Positions 33,758 to 41,912 of a DNA stretch of 64,000 nucleotides are shown here, piece by piece (positions within the stretch are counted from its first letter, which is position 1; each line of letters opens with the position of its first letter). The stretch comes from Natribacillus halophilus (GTDB lineage Bacteria; Bacillota; Bacilli; Bacillales; Marinococcaceae). A model generated the notes under the pieces. That model saw nothing but the letters and a program-made list of their open reading frames with translations. It did not search any database and was not told where the DNA came from. A program made the translations under genes and the position numbers. The DNA lies in NCBI RefSeq assembly GCF_900100185.1, contig NZ_FNEN01000005.1:157748-221747 (forward strand), given 5' to 3'.

Positions 33758-34852
33758 CTAAACATCACTTAAAACATTACTAAGAATACTGATGATATGA
33801 TCAGCGTCAGATTTCATGGGATTAATACGCAAGGCGTATTCTTTAAGTTCCGGGCGAGCCTTTGAAAAACTTCCGGAAACGCGATAAATCATCGGCAAAA
33901 TTTCATAACGTGACTCGGCCCCCACCGGATACACCGCCGCTCCGTGTTCGGCACTTTTTTCGATGACCTGGGGCGCGATTGGATCCTCCAATTCAACGAT
34001 CACGTTTTTCGACTGTGAGTTTGTGACATACGCTTTATGAATGCCCGCCACTTTTCCCTGATTCAAACACTCGCACAAAAAGTCGACTTGCTCGTTTTGG
34101 ACCGCTAATGAAACCGGGGCAAACGTCATCATCCGCATTAAATCGGTAGCCTCCGGCCCTTGCACCTGACCGCCGCCCGAATAATTACGTCCGCGAACAA
34201 CGTCGATCGCCTCTGATCTTCCTACAATCACACCAATCCCCTCCGGCCCCAGCACTTTAAAGCCGGAAAATGTCGAGTAATCCGCCCCCAATTCCACGCC
34301 AATCGCGGGAACTTTTAACACACAATAATTATCATCAGTAACAACAGGTAAATCAGGTGCTTCGCTTTTCACCGTTTCGATTAAATCTTGCAGATCATAC
34401 GTGTCTTCCGGTTGCTGCCGGGCATGCTGGATATAAAATACCTTCCCTTTATTTTCCCGAACCGCTTCCTGTACGGCCTCAAGATCGTTATAATCGACTA
34501 CGACAGTGTTCAAACCGAGCATCCGCAACGTCTCCGCGGTGGTCGTATATACAGGGGCATCGTGGATATAAATCGTATCTCCAGGATCCGCCAAAGCACT
34601 TAACAATACTCGGATCGCTCCTGTGCCCGAACCTCTCACAAGGGCAGCATCCTCTGTTTCGAAGACATCGGCCATCACTTTCTCCACCTGGGCGGTTGTT
34701 TGAGGCCTCATTCCTTCCGGGTGCACACCGACATCACCGACCTGAAAAATATCATGCCCAGAAAAATGACGGCTAATGGCATGCACGATCCGAAATTGCA
34801 TACGTTTGGCTTCTTCAACGGAGAGGGTGGGTAATACCGATGGCGATGTCAT
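33758..34852 (-). CDS. yhfS: YhfS, fold-type I PLP aminotransferase-like protein
   Basis: 364 residues of the aspartate aminotransferase fold, near the cystathionine/selenocysteine lyase group. Visible: LVRGSGTGAIRVLLSALADP (cofactor phosphate loop), VVTDDNYCVLK (Asp to pyridine N) and TFSGFKVLGPEGIGVI with the PLP lysine (about 208). Start ATG overlaps the php stop (ATGA). With YhfX it gives the operon two PLP enzymes, suggesting an amino-acid-like substrate. The exact reaction is unknown. Confidence 0.83.
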   Translation of the reverse strand: MTSPSVLPTLSVEEAKRMQFRIVHAISRHFSGHDIFQVGDVGVHPEGMRPQTTAQVEKVMADVFETEDAALVRGSGTGAIRVLLSALADPGDTIYIHDAPVYTTTAETLRMLGLNTVVVDYNDLEAVQEAVRENKGKVFYIQHARQQPEDTYDLQDLIETVKSEAPDLPVVTDDNYCVLKVPAIGVELGADYSTFSGFKVLGPEGIGVIVGRSEAIDVVRGRNYSGGGQVQGPEATDLMRMMTFAPVSLAVQNEQVDFLCECLNQGKVAGIHKAYVTNSQSKNVIVELEDPIAPQVIEKSAEHGAAVYPVGAESRYEILPMIYRVSGSFSKARPELKEYALRINPMKSDADHIISILSNVLSDV

Positions 34853-35769
34853 AGTTGTCCCTCCTTGATGGAAAAGGCTTCAGCAGGGTTTTTGACTAAC
34901 ATTTGCTCGATATCAGCATCCTTGAGTCCTGCCTCTTTAAGACGTGGCACAAATGATGTCAACACGAGATCATACCCGGGACCGCCGTGTTTTTTCCAAT
35001 GGGATTTTCGCGTCAAGTCCGCCGATAACAGAATTTGCGAGCCGTATCCATTTTCCCAGAGGTAAAGTAGCGAATCCAACCGATCTTCATCGGAGCGATA
35101 ATTGGTTTTACCGATCGTATCAAAGGCTACAAATGCACCAGATTTGGCAACTTCCAATACTTCTTGACGATTGGAGTTAAGGTCCTGATGGCCGATGATC
35201 AATTGATTCATTGGCAAACCTAACTCGGAAAAAAGCTCCACTTGTTCTACGCCAAGAGTGCCAAGTGTGGTATGAGTGGTCACAGGCAAGCCAGTTTCGA
35301 TACCGGCCAACCCTGCCCCTTTTAACAGTTCTTCTTCAATTGGTTTCATCTCTTGATGACTACTGCCGACTTCTCCGATAACACCTGGATAAATACCTGT
35401 ATCATCGATCCCGTTCCGCACTTCCTGATTAATGTGCTCGGCAAATTGTTCGGCGTTCCAGTTTTTCGCATACTCCGGCAAATAAGGATCTTTATAAAAA
35501 CCTGTGCTAGCGATGATCCACACGCCGGACTCGCGGCTTAGTCGAGCAAGCAAAGGGGCATTACGCCCCATACCGTCATTCGTCACTTCCACCATTGCCC
35601 GGCCGCCTGCCCTGTAAAAAGCGTCGAGTTCCGCGCGCATCCCGTCTTCATCATCTAAAATCGTATCGGGATCTTTTTTTATTCTTGATAAATCAATCGT
35701 TAAATGTTCATGGGCGGCACAGACGCCCAGTTGAGAAGGTTGGATCTTTCCTGTCACTGTTTGAATCAT
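34849..35769 (-). CDS. php: Phosphotriesterase homology protein (Php)
   Basis: 306 residues of the amidohydrolase superfamily. Metal ligands visible: AAHEHLTIDLS (HxH, about 19-21), VIGEVGSS (Glu in place of the carbamylated Lys of true phosphotriesterases, as in Php), THTTLG, IIGHQDLN and LSADLT with the catalytic Asp. Probably a lactone or phosphoester hydrolase acting on an intermediate of the yhf pathway. CAGGAGGATTCATCT precedes the ATG. It overlaps yhfS by four bases. Confidence 0.88.
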   Translation of the reverse strand: MIQTVTGKIQPSQLGVCAAHEHLTIDLSRIKKDPDTILDDEDGMRAELDAFYRAGGRAMVEVTNDGMGRNAPLLARLSRESGVWIIASTGFYKDPYLPEYAKNWNAEQFAEHINQEVRNGIDDTGIYPGVIGEVGSSHQEMKPIEEELLKGAGLAGIETGLPVTTHTTLGTLGVEQVELFSELGLPMNQLIIGHQDLNSNRQEVLEVAKSGAFVAFDTIGKTNYRSDEDRLDSLLYLWENGYGSQILLSADLTRKSHWKKHGGPGYDLVLTSFVPRLKEAGLKDADIEQMLVKNPAEAFSIKEGQL

Positions 35770-35787
35770 AGATGAATCCTCCTGAGA

Positions 35788-37071
35788 TTAAAGTAGCCCT
35801 ACGACTGCCAGGATGTTTGCGATAATTCCGATGGCAATCGCACCAACCGGGCCGATAGCCATGCCGACGATCGGTCTTCCCGCTGCCTCATTAAGCAAAT
35901 AGACACCGGCGATGAAGAAGAAACCGAACCCGGGGATGATCGCATTGGCGGCATTAGCCCCACCGATTAAGAGGGCGACTTCCAATAATTTCGTCATCGC
36001 ACTACGAATATTCTCTCCCGAATTGCGAACACCCGGATATTTATCCATAAAGCGGGCAATGCCATTCAGGAGAAAGACTTCTCCCATAATGACAACGGCT
36101 CCGATAATGGCCGCTATCCAAAAATTAGGTGCAAATAACCCAACAACAAAGACAAGCGTGAAACCAACCGGACTGTATACCCCGGTCGCGATCGCGGTGC
36201 TGGCTACGAGCGGTATGAAACCTAAAGCACGGGCGGCAGCCGCGATGCCTGCGTCTGTGTCACTTCCCTCGGCCAACACATTTAAGGAAATCGGATCACC
36301 AGCCATCATCCACAAGTTAGTGGCAGCGGCGATCAAGCCACCGACGATCATAAAATAAACGACGTGTTTGCGTATTCTTTGTACTTTTTCACTGAACACA
36401 CTGGCGAGATCGATGCTCGCACCGCCTTCTTCAGGTTTTTCCCGCATGGCGAAAACGATAAGCAAAACCATCCCGACAATGAGGGCCATCCCTTCCTGAT
36501 TCAGTTCGACTGCAGTTCCACCGAAGGTGATCATTTCATTTTCATTCAACCATACAGCAATTTGTCGAACGATGGCCGCCGCTACAAAAGCGACAATCCC
36601 TTTTTTGATACTGAACTGAAAAGCAATGGCGAGCGCCGGGAATACCATAAAGGCTACAACTACCGGGTCACCGACTTGTTCCATAGGTTCAAGAAAATTG
36701 ACCGGCAAGTATTCAAACATTTGCACAAACCATTCAAGTCCGACCCATATGCCAGCGCCGTAAGCACCTCCGACAATGGCGGCCACCGGTGTTCCCCAGC
36801 GATTTTTAGGGGTGGTAAGTCCTATGATATCGGTACCGAGAAAAATAGCATGGATCAGAATAATGCTAGTTGCGAGCGTAAATGGGATACCAAAACCGAT
36901 CACCAGACCAAAACCCATGGCAAACGCGGTTAACGCCAAATCCCTGCGGCTCATGTTCCCATCAATATGCTCGGAAACAATGGGTCGCAAACCATCATTA
37001 AAGACGGCGATATTTCGATTAGCTAATATTGCCCCAAAAGCCCCGACCAAAATAATAATGATCATTTCCAT
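35788..37071 (-). CDS. yhfT: YhfT, polytopic membrane transporter-like protein
   Basis: 427 residues, about twelve hydrophobic segments, and the family opening LVGAFGAILANRNIAVFNDG followed by LRPIVSEHIDGNMSRRDLAL. It is the only integral membrane protein of the operon and is the obvious candidate importer of the pathway substrate; this is inference. AGGATGAAACGGG precedes the ATG. It lies between yhfU and php with short gaps (38 and 18 bp). Confidence 0.85.
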   Translation of the reverse strand: MEMIIIILVGAFGAILANRNIAVFNDGLRPIVSEHIDGNMSRRDLALTAFAMGFGLVIGFGIPFTLATSIILIHAIFLGTDIIGLTTPKNRWGTPVAAIVGGAYGAGIWVGLEWFVQMFEYLPVNFLEPMEQVGDPVVVAFMVFPALAIAFQFSIKKGIVAFVAAAIVRQIAVWLNENEMITFGGTAVELNQEGMALIVGMVLLIVFAMREKPEEGGASIDLASVFSEKVQRIRKHVVYFMIVGGLIAAATNLWMMAGDPISLNVLAEGSDTDAGIAAAARALGFIPLVASTAIATGVYSPVGFTLVFVVGLFAPNFWIAAIIGAVVIMGEVFLLNGIARFMDKYPGVRNSGENIRSAMTKLLEVALLIGGANAANAIIPGFGFFFIAGVYLLNEAAGRPIVGMAIGPVGAIAIGIIANILAVVGLL

Positions 37072-37109
37072 CCCGTTTCATCCTTTCATCCTTTGATCGT
37101 TCGTATCAC

Positions 37110-37466
37110 TTATTTGTTCAAGAGGGCATTCATAATGAGAGGAACAGCCTCCCGCTTGTGATCAGCCGTAAACCCAAACGCCTTTTTTCCTTGTTTCACA
37201 GCCTCTTTAATCTTGGCCTCGTCCGGTTTTCGCCCCGGCATCGATACCGTTTCACATTGGTCTTTTCCGAGAATCGCCGTAGCCATCGCCAACGCTCCAC
37301 CGCCGCCGGTCGCACAAGCGCCAACATAAATATCCGCTTGCCCTGATTTAATCGCCATGGCCGCTTCCACATCTGACTTCACGGACGTCGTAATCTCTTC
37401 CCCATGTTCCTTAACCAACGCTTCCACTTCTTTTTTATCGACCTGACCACCAATAACGACCCTCAT
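37110..37466 (-). CDS. yhfU: YhfU, DUF2620 protein
   Basis: 118 residues from ATG 37466 (GGGAGGAGAATAAC upstream); an upstream extension inside the PRD gene is unsupported. The start VVIGGQVDKKEVEALVKEHG and the glycine-rich GACATGGGGALAMATAILG (about 61-79) define the DUF2620 family, which resembles a small PTS-IIB-like or glycine-loop binding fold. Role in the operon unknown. Its start overlaps the preceding gene's end. Confidence 0.85.
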   Translation of the reverse strand: MRVVIGGQVDKKEVEALVKEHGEEITTSVKSDVEAAMAIKSGQADIYVGACATGGGGALAMATAILGKDQCETVSMPGRKPDEAKIKEAVKQGKKAFGFTADHKREAVPLIMNALLNK

Positions 37467-37467
37467 G

Positions 37468-37824
37468 TTATTCTCCTCCCAATTCCTGAAAAATAGATAC
37501 ATAGTGGATCTGCAAAAACTTTTGCTCTTCCTCAGGCAATGTTTTGCCGAGGCGATCTTCCAACCAGCTGATTTCTTCCTTTGCATTCGACAAATACGGA
37601 GACTGTGCTACTTCATTGAACAGCACTTCCGGCGGAGGTTCCAATTCTTCCCCCCGTTCCATCCGCGTTAAAGCGGTAGCAAGATGAGTGATAAGCATAT
37701 CGAGCTGCGCCTGGGGAGCCTGATCACCCATTCTATCGGCTGCCTCAGCAGCCATTTCGGAAGCTTTACTTGTAATCACATCTCCTTCCAAAAGAATCTG
37801 TAGACGCTCTTGCACTTGTACCAT
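37468..37824 (-). CDS. yhfY: PRD-domain protein (YhfY-like)
   Basis: 118 residues consisting of one PTS regulation domain: the first conserved His lies in MLITHLATALTRMERG (about 44) and the second region is EEQKFLQIHYVSIF (about 105). PRDs are phosphorylated on these histidines by HPr or PTS enzymes and steer regulators; a lone PRD with no DNA-binding domain is unusual. ATG at 37824 follows GGAGGCGAACGATTG. It is the first gene after yhfZ and carries a copy of the 22-bp repeat in front. It may link the operon to PTS activity. Confidence 0.78.
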   Translation of the reverse strand: MVQVQERLQILLEGDVITSKASEMAAEAADRMGDQAPQAQLDMLITHLATALTRMERGEELEPPPEVLFNEVAQSPYLSNAKEEISWLEDRLGKTLPEEEQKFLQIHYVSIFQELGGE

Positions 37825-37839
37825 CAATCGTTCGCCTCC

Positions 37840-37861
37840 AATATACAGTATTTAGTATTTT
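37840..37861 (-). promoter_or_regulatory. 22-bp repeat, copy 2, ahead of yhfY
   Basis: On the minus strand it contains AAATACTAAATACTGTA and lies 16 bp before the yhfY start, partly within the last codons of yhfZ. It matches the copy ahead of yhfZ at 19 of 22 positions. Probable operator for YhfZ or a shared regulator. Confidence 0.6.
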
Positions 37862-38789
37862 AATAACGTGGGTGAACTGTCCCTTGTTCCACTTTTTGCT
37901 GGATGTCCTTTACTTGTTGCAGATCCAACTGCTTGATACGATGTTTTGTCTCGACTTGATCTTTCTCTACGACTAACGCAGCCTCGCTCACTTTTTGAGA
38001 CAATGCTTTCGCTGGTGGGGAACGAAACGCCGAACGATTTAGTTGAGTAACGCGTCCCTCGTCTTTATTCCAGATCGCCGCGTCCAATTCTCCATGTTTT
38101 AGCATCTCAAACAGTTGCATATAGTTGACGTCAGTGAATGTGACATCCAGTCCCTCACACTCATATTCTGTTAATAAATATTGATCCGGGGACGTATGAT
38201 CGATTCCGACTTTCATTCCCGTCTCTATTTGGCGGGCCTGGGGGTCATGAAAAAATATCTCATGCCCGGAAACATAGGTGTCTTTGCCAAAAAGTAAGGC
38301 AACCTCCAGTCCCTGTTTTTCTTCCACTACTCTTTCCGCCGCCATTCTAGATAGCAAGGCAAAATCATAACGGCCCGATTTTAAAGCATCGATTCTTTGA
38401 CCTGCCCCGCGCATATAGGCCAAATTCGCACGAATATGTTGCTGCTCGAACCCTTCTACCAGACCTGTAGCCAACCCTTCATATTTACGCGAATACGGTA
38501 GCGGCATCACCCCGATAAGTGGGCCAATCCCTGCAATTTCGAGTAACTTTTGCGTATCCATTTGCGCGATAAACGTTCCCAAGTGCCCCCGCGCTTCTAG
38601 ATGAACCGCTTTCATTTCCTCTAATAATTTAAGCGCACCCTGAACCGTTCCCCTCCCCATGGAAAATTCGTGAACAAAATCAGTGACTCGTGGGATTCGT
38701 TGCCCAACATCCAGGTTCACCAATTTGCCAGCGATCTGTTTCGCGGCCAATCCATTCTTGGAATATAACTTTGCCCAGCTTCCGTTCAT
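37860..38789 (-). CDS. yhfZ: YhfZ, GntR-like HTH and ligand-binding regulator of the yhf operon
   Basis: 309 residues from ATG 38789 behind AAGGAGCTGGATA. The N-terminal 75 residues form a winged helix (GQRIPRVTDFVHEFSMGRGT, then VQGALKLLEEMKAV), and the remainder looks like a two-lobed periplasmic-binding-type domain (GPLIGVMPLPYSRKYEGLA, then SGRYDFALLSRMAAE) with the family's C-terminal YhfZ domain. It is the first gene transcribed in the operon and has a clear promoter. It likely senses the pathway substrate and controls its own operon. Confidence 0.85.
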   Translation of the reverse strand: MNGSWAKLYSKNGLAAKQIAGKLVNLDVGQRIPRVTDFVHEFSMGRGTVQGALKLLEEMKAVHLEARGHLGTFIAQMDTQKLLEIAGIGPLIGVMPLPYSRKYEGLATGLVEGFEQQHIRANLAYMRGAGQRIDALKSGRYDFALLSRMAAERVVEEKQGLEVALLFGKDTYVSGHEIFFHDPQARQIETGMKVGIDHTSPDQYLLTEYECEGLDVTFTDVNYMQLFEMLKHGELDAAIWNKDEGRVTQLNRSAFRSPPAKALSQKVSEAALVVEKDQVETKHRIKQLDLQQVKDIQQKVEQGTVHPRY

Positions 38790-38802
38790 TATCCAGCTCC
38801 TT

Positions 38803-38854
38803 AATGTACGGTATTTTGTATTTTTATTGTATATTAAGTTTCCAAAGGATGCAA
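38803..38854 (-). promoter_or_regulatory. Promoter of the yhf operon with 22-bp repeat, copy 1
   Basis: On the minus strand TTGCAT (38854-38849), a 17-bp spacer and TACAAT (38831-38826) form a SigA promoter. Directly downstream lies AAATACAAAATACCGTA (within 38824-38803), the first copy of the 22-bp repeat, over the expected transcription start and 14 bp before the yhfZ start codon. Confidence 0.65.
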
Positions 38855-39026
38855 TGTTTTTTATCGGAATATAGTGTTCTAATATGCCCTTCCACCCGTT
38901 CATTGCTTTCGAATACATTTATATTACTTATCGTAATAATTCCATTCTGACATCTCTATAACCACTCTTCTCTTATTTTTTATACAATTAGTTGTAGAAA
39001 GCTTTTTGGGGTAGGGAGAGAGTGAT

Positions 39027-40163
39027 ATGCAGCGAATAATAAAAAAAACATTACGATTAATCCCTGGACTTATGTTATGTCTTGCAGTGATGGTAGCTGC
39101 TTTGTACATTGCGGACTGGCTGGGGGTTCTTATCCAATACTTACAGGGAATAGAAGGAGAAGGAAGTAGTCCTATTTCTGCGATATTTGTCGCGATTATC
39201 ATGGGGATTCTCATAAGAAATATCATTGGTTTACATGACATCTTTCAAGAAGGAGTTAATTTTTCGGTCAAGATTGTTTTGAAAGCAGGAATTATCCTTC
39301 TAGGAATACGTTTAAGTTTTTTAGATGTGATAACGCTGGGAGCATGGGGCATTCCAATTATTTTAATGTGCGTTTTGACAGGGTTATTTGTAACGATTTG
39401 GATTACGACAAAACTGCAACAATCCCACCGACTCGGAACGTTAACGGCCGTAGGTACAGGAATATGCGGGGTAACGGCAATCGTGGGGACGGCGCCAGGT
39501 ATTAAAGCCAATAAAGAAGAAATCACTTATTCGATTGGAAGTATCACCATCTTTGGAATAATGGCCATGTTTTTGTATCCCTACCTAGCGCATTTGCTTT
39601 TTGCCGACGATCCAGTACGTGCTGGTTTGTTTTTAGGAACAGCTATTCATGAAACGGCTCAAGTAGCCGGTTCGGCGTTAATATACGATCAAATATTTCA
39701 GAGCAATGAGGTAGTCGATGTAGCCACGATCTCTAAATTAACCAGAAACACACTTCTTATCGCTGTAGTACCGATAATGTCCTATTACTACTTGAAAAAA
39801 TCAATGAGAGCAGCAGAAGGAGGAGAAGGGAAAAAATGGTATCAATTGATCCCTTTATTTGTTGTTGGTTTCCTTCTTATGGCTGCTGTTCGAACCATTG
39901 GAGATACTGGCATACAAGAAAACCATTTAGCATTCGGGATATTTCCCCCAGATCAATGGCAAACAATCTGGGAATCTCTTAATACACTTGGTTCTGAATA
40001 TTTCCTTGGGATCGCAATGGCTGCCGTAGGATTATCTACAAACCTTCAAATGTTTAAGAACCTGGGTGCTAAACCCTTTTACATCGGTATGGGGGCCGCG
40101 TTTACTGTGACAGCTATTAGTTTACTGATGGTCTATTTATTAGGAGGATTCATCACGTATTAA
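39027..40163 (+). CDS. YeiH-family membrane protein, putative sulfite/sulfate exporter
   Basis: 378 residues with about ten membrane helices of the conserved YeiH (UPF0324) family. Marks: KAGIILLGIRLSFLDV, the central TAVGTGICGVTAIVGTAPGI followed by KANKEEITYSIGSITIFG, and GTAIHETAQVAGSAL. Relatives (for example TauZ-type proteins) accompany sulfonate-degrading genes and are thought to export the sulfite or sulfate set free by Xsc. Here it is followed by pta and lies in the same island as xsc, tpa and ald, which supports that role. ATG behind GGGAGAGAGTGAT. Confidence 0.8.
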   Translation: MQRIIKKTLRLIPGLMLCLAVMVAALYIADWLGVLIQYLQGIEGEGSSPISAIFVAIIMGILIRNIIGLHDIFQEGVNFSVKIVLKAGIILLGIRLSFLDVITLGAWGIPIILMCVLTGLFVTIWITTKLQQSHRLGTLTAVGTGICGVTAIVGTAPGIKANKEEITYSIGSITIFGIMAMFLYPYLAHLLFADDPVRAGLFLGTAIHETAQVAGSALIYDQIFQSNEVVDVATISKLTRNTLLIAVVPIMSYYYLKKSMRAAEGGEGKKWYQLIPLFVVGFLLMAAVRTIGDTGIQENHLAFGIFPPDQWQTIWESLNTLGSEYFLGIAMAAVGLSTNLQMFKNLGAKPFYIGMGAAFTVTAISLLMVYLLGGFITY

Positions 40164-40303
40164 TCAAAGGAAGCTTGTAATTAATTATAATTTTTAATGA
40201 TTTAATTAAAATATTCAAATCACTAGATGGCAGTATTTTTTGTTATATTGCTCATAACCTTACTTCCATCGTAGCTACTAATTGAATGATTGGAGGATTC
40301 TAA

Positions 40304-41278
40304 TTGGATTTTTTTGAAACCATATATGAAAAAGTAAAACAAACCTGTCCCAAGATCATATTCCCCGAAGGTAATGATGAACGTGTAATAAACGCAGCTA
40401 TTGAACTTGAAAAGTCTAAAATCATTAAACCTCTTCTTTTGGGAGCAAAAGGTGTTATTGATGATTATGCAAGCAATCACAATTTGGAGATTATTGAGCC
40501 TGATGAGAATAAAATAATCCCCTTTCGTGATGAAGCTTATGAACTTTTAGCCAAAAAGTACAGCCAACATCAGATTGATGACCTCCTCTTACAACCCAAC
40601 TACTATGCTATGATGCTTCTCAAACACGGGAAAGCCGATGGCCTTGTGGGAGGAGCACAATTCCCAACACCAGAAATCATCAAACCAGCTCTTAAAATAA
40701 TAGGGATGGAATCAAACATTAATCGTCTTAGCAGTTACTTCTTAATGATAAAAGACGAACAAGTGTATTTCTTTTCGGATTGCGCCGTCAATGTTTTACC
40801 CAATAGTGAAGAGCTTGCAGAAATCGCCTATTTGACCGCACACTCTGCAACGATGTTTGATGTCTCTCCTAAAGTTGCGTTTTTAAGTTATTCCACGAAA
40901 AAGTCATCCATATCTGAACAAACTGAAACTGTCCAAAAAGCATATGAGTTATTTATGGAGAAACATCCTTATTGGCCCTCTGAAGGGGAGATTCAACTTG
41001 ATGCCGCGATTCACCCTGAGGTATCAAATAGCAAAACACTAGACAGCCCACTAAAAGGTAGGGCAAATGTTTTAATCTTTCCAAATCTCGATGCCGGAAA
41101 TATAGGTTATAAGCTCACAGAGAGGCTTGGCTTGTTCAGTGCTATAGGCCCTGTTCTTCAAGGGTTAGGTAAGCCTGTTAATGATTTATCCAGAGGGTGT
41201 TCATCTGAAGATATTTTCCGTTTAGCTATTCTTACAGGTCTACAAGTTATTTCTAAGCAGGAAAATACATTAATATGA
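40304..41278 (+). CDS. pta: Phosphate acetyltransferase
   Basis: 324 residues, the short (Bacillus-type) Pta without the extra N-terminal domain. It converts acetyl phosphate and CoA to acetyl-CoA and phosphate. Marks: IIFPEGNDERVINAA near the start, GLVGGAQFPTPEIIKPALKI, AFLSYSTKKS and the C-terminal NVLIFPNLDAGNIGYKLTE with GPVLQGLGKPVNDLSRG. Start is TTG behind GGAGGATTCTAA. A second chromosomal pta presumably exists for housekeeping; this island copy would use the acetyl phosphate formed by Xsc. It sits 140 bp after the exporter. Confidence 0.93.
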   Translation: MDFFETIYEKVKQTCPKIIFPEGNDERVINAAIELEKSKIIKPLLLGAKGVIDDYASNHNLEIIEPDENKIIPFRDEAYELLAKKYSQHQIDDLLLQPNYYAMMLLKHGKADGLVGGAQFPTPEIIKPALKIIGMESNINRLSSYFLMIKDEQVYFFSDCAVNVLPNSEELAEIAYLTAHSATMFDVSPKVAFLSYSTKKSSISEQTETVQKAYELFMEKHPYWPSEGEIQLDAAIHPEVSNSKTLDSPLKGRANVLIFPNLDAGNIGYKLTERLGLFSAIGPVLQGLGKPVNDLSRGCSSEDIFRLAILTGLQVISKQENTLI

Positions 41279-41511
41279 TATAGAGGCACTCAATATTTTC
41301 TTTACTCGTATATTAGTTTGATTGTGATTACATTGGTTAAGTGGAGTATAAGAGATTTTGTGCAAACGCTACCAAAAGTTTAAATGATGTGGAAAGTGCT
41401 TATGATAAAGATATCACTAATGTTTATCTCCGCGATATTCTTATTTCTTACCATAGCTTGTGAAATAATGATGTTAATCAACATACTGAGACAGAGACGA
41501 TTTAATTAGAT

Positions 41512-41760
41512 GTAGGCCAATCAAAAGCTTCGGATCATCCAGTTTCTCAAGGCGTCGATAAATTTGCCAAACTTGTGGAGGAAAAATTAAATGGAGAAAT
41601 TGCTATATCATGATGATTAAGGATCGAGCAGTTATTGAAAGTACATAAGATGGCTCTCTTGACATTGCAACAACGTCGACACCCAACATGTCAGTTTTAC
41701 TTCTATTTCTAAAGGATGGGACCTACCGTTCATCTTATTTGAAAACAAAGAAGGGAGATT
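41512..41760 (+). pseudogene. TRAP transporter DctP solute-binding protein relic
   Basis: Translated pieces in shifting frames resemble a DctP protein: ASDHPVSQGVDKFAKLVEEK then LNGEIAI (41527-41610), DRAVIEST-stop-DGSLDIATTS (about 41622-41680), then SFTSISKGWDLPFILFENKE in another frame (about 41694-41753). Stops and frameshifts separate the pieces, so the gene is dead. An active TRAP system is present at 54.3-57.6 kb; this relic is a second, lost one beside nhaC. Confidence 0.6.
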
Positions 41761-41765
41761 TATCA

Positions 41766-41887
41766 AGCTGTTGATAATGAACCAGATTAAAATGCTACAT
41801 CTGATATAGAGGATTGTGATATGGTGATCCTCCCCGGCGGGGTAAGGAAACCTTTGCCATACCAACCTCGGTTGATTACGAGAGCCT
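41766..41887 (+). pseudogene. Possible DJ-1/PfpI-family relic
   Basis: AVDNEPD-stop-NATSDIEDCDMVILPGG (41768-41849) resembles the PfpI/DJ-1 segment in which a Tyr/Cys-Asp-(A/M)-(L/V)-(V/I)-LPGG turn follows an acidic stretch. The rest of the protein is absent, so the call rests on one short motif. Confidence 0.35.
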
Positions 41888-41912
41888 AATTATTTAAATG
41901 GAGGTATCTTTT

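Noticed and set aside
36364..36933. 189-codon plus-strand frame inside yhfT
   Set aside because: Antisense to a polytopic membrane protein; composition reflects the reverse complement of hydrophobic codons.
40223..40480. Gene on the minus strand opposite the start of pta
   Set aside because: It is antisense to a well-supported enzyme and has no family features.
41340..41460. Short frame VEYKRFCANATKSLNDVESA ahead of the DctP relic
   Set aside because: No start with ribosome site, soon interrupted, and no family recognised; treated as debris.
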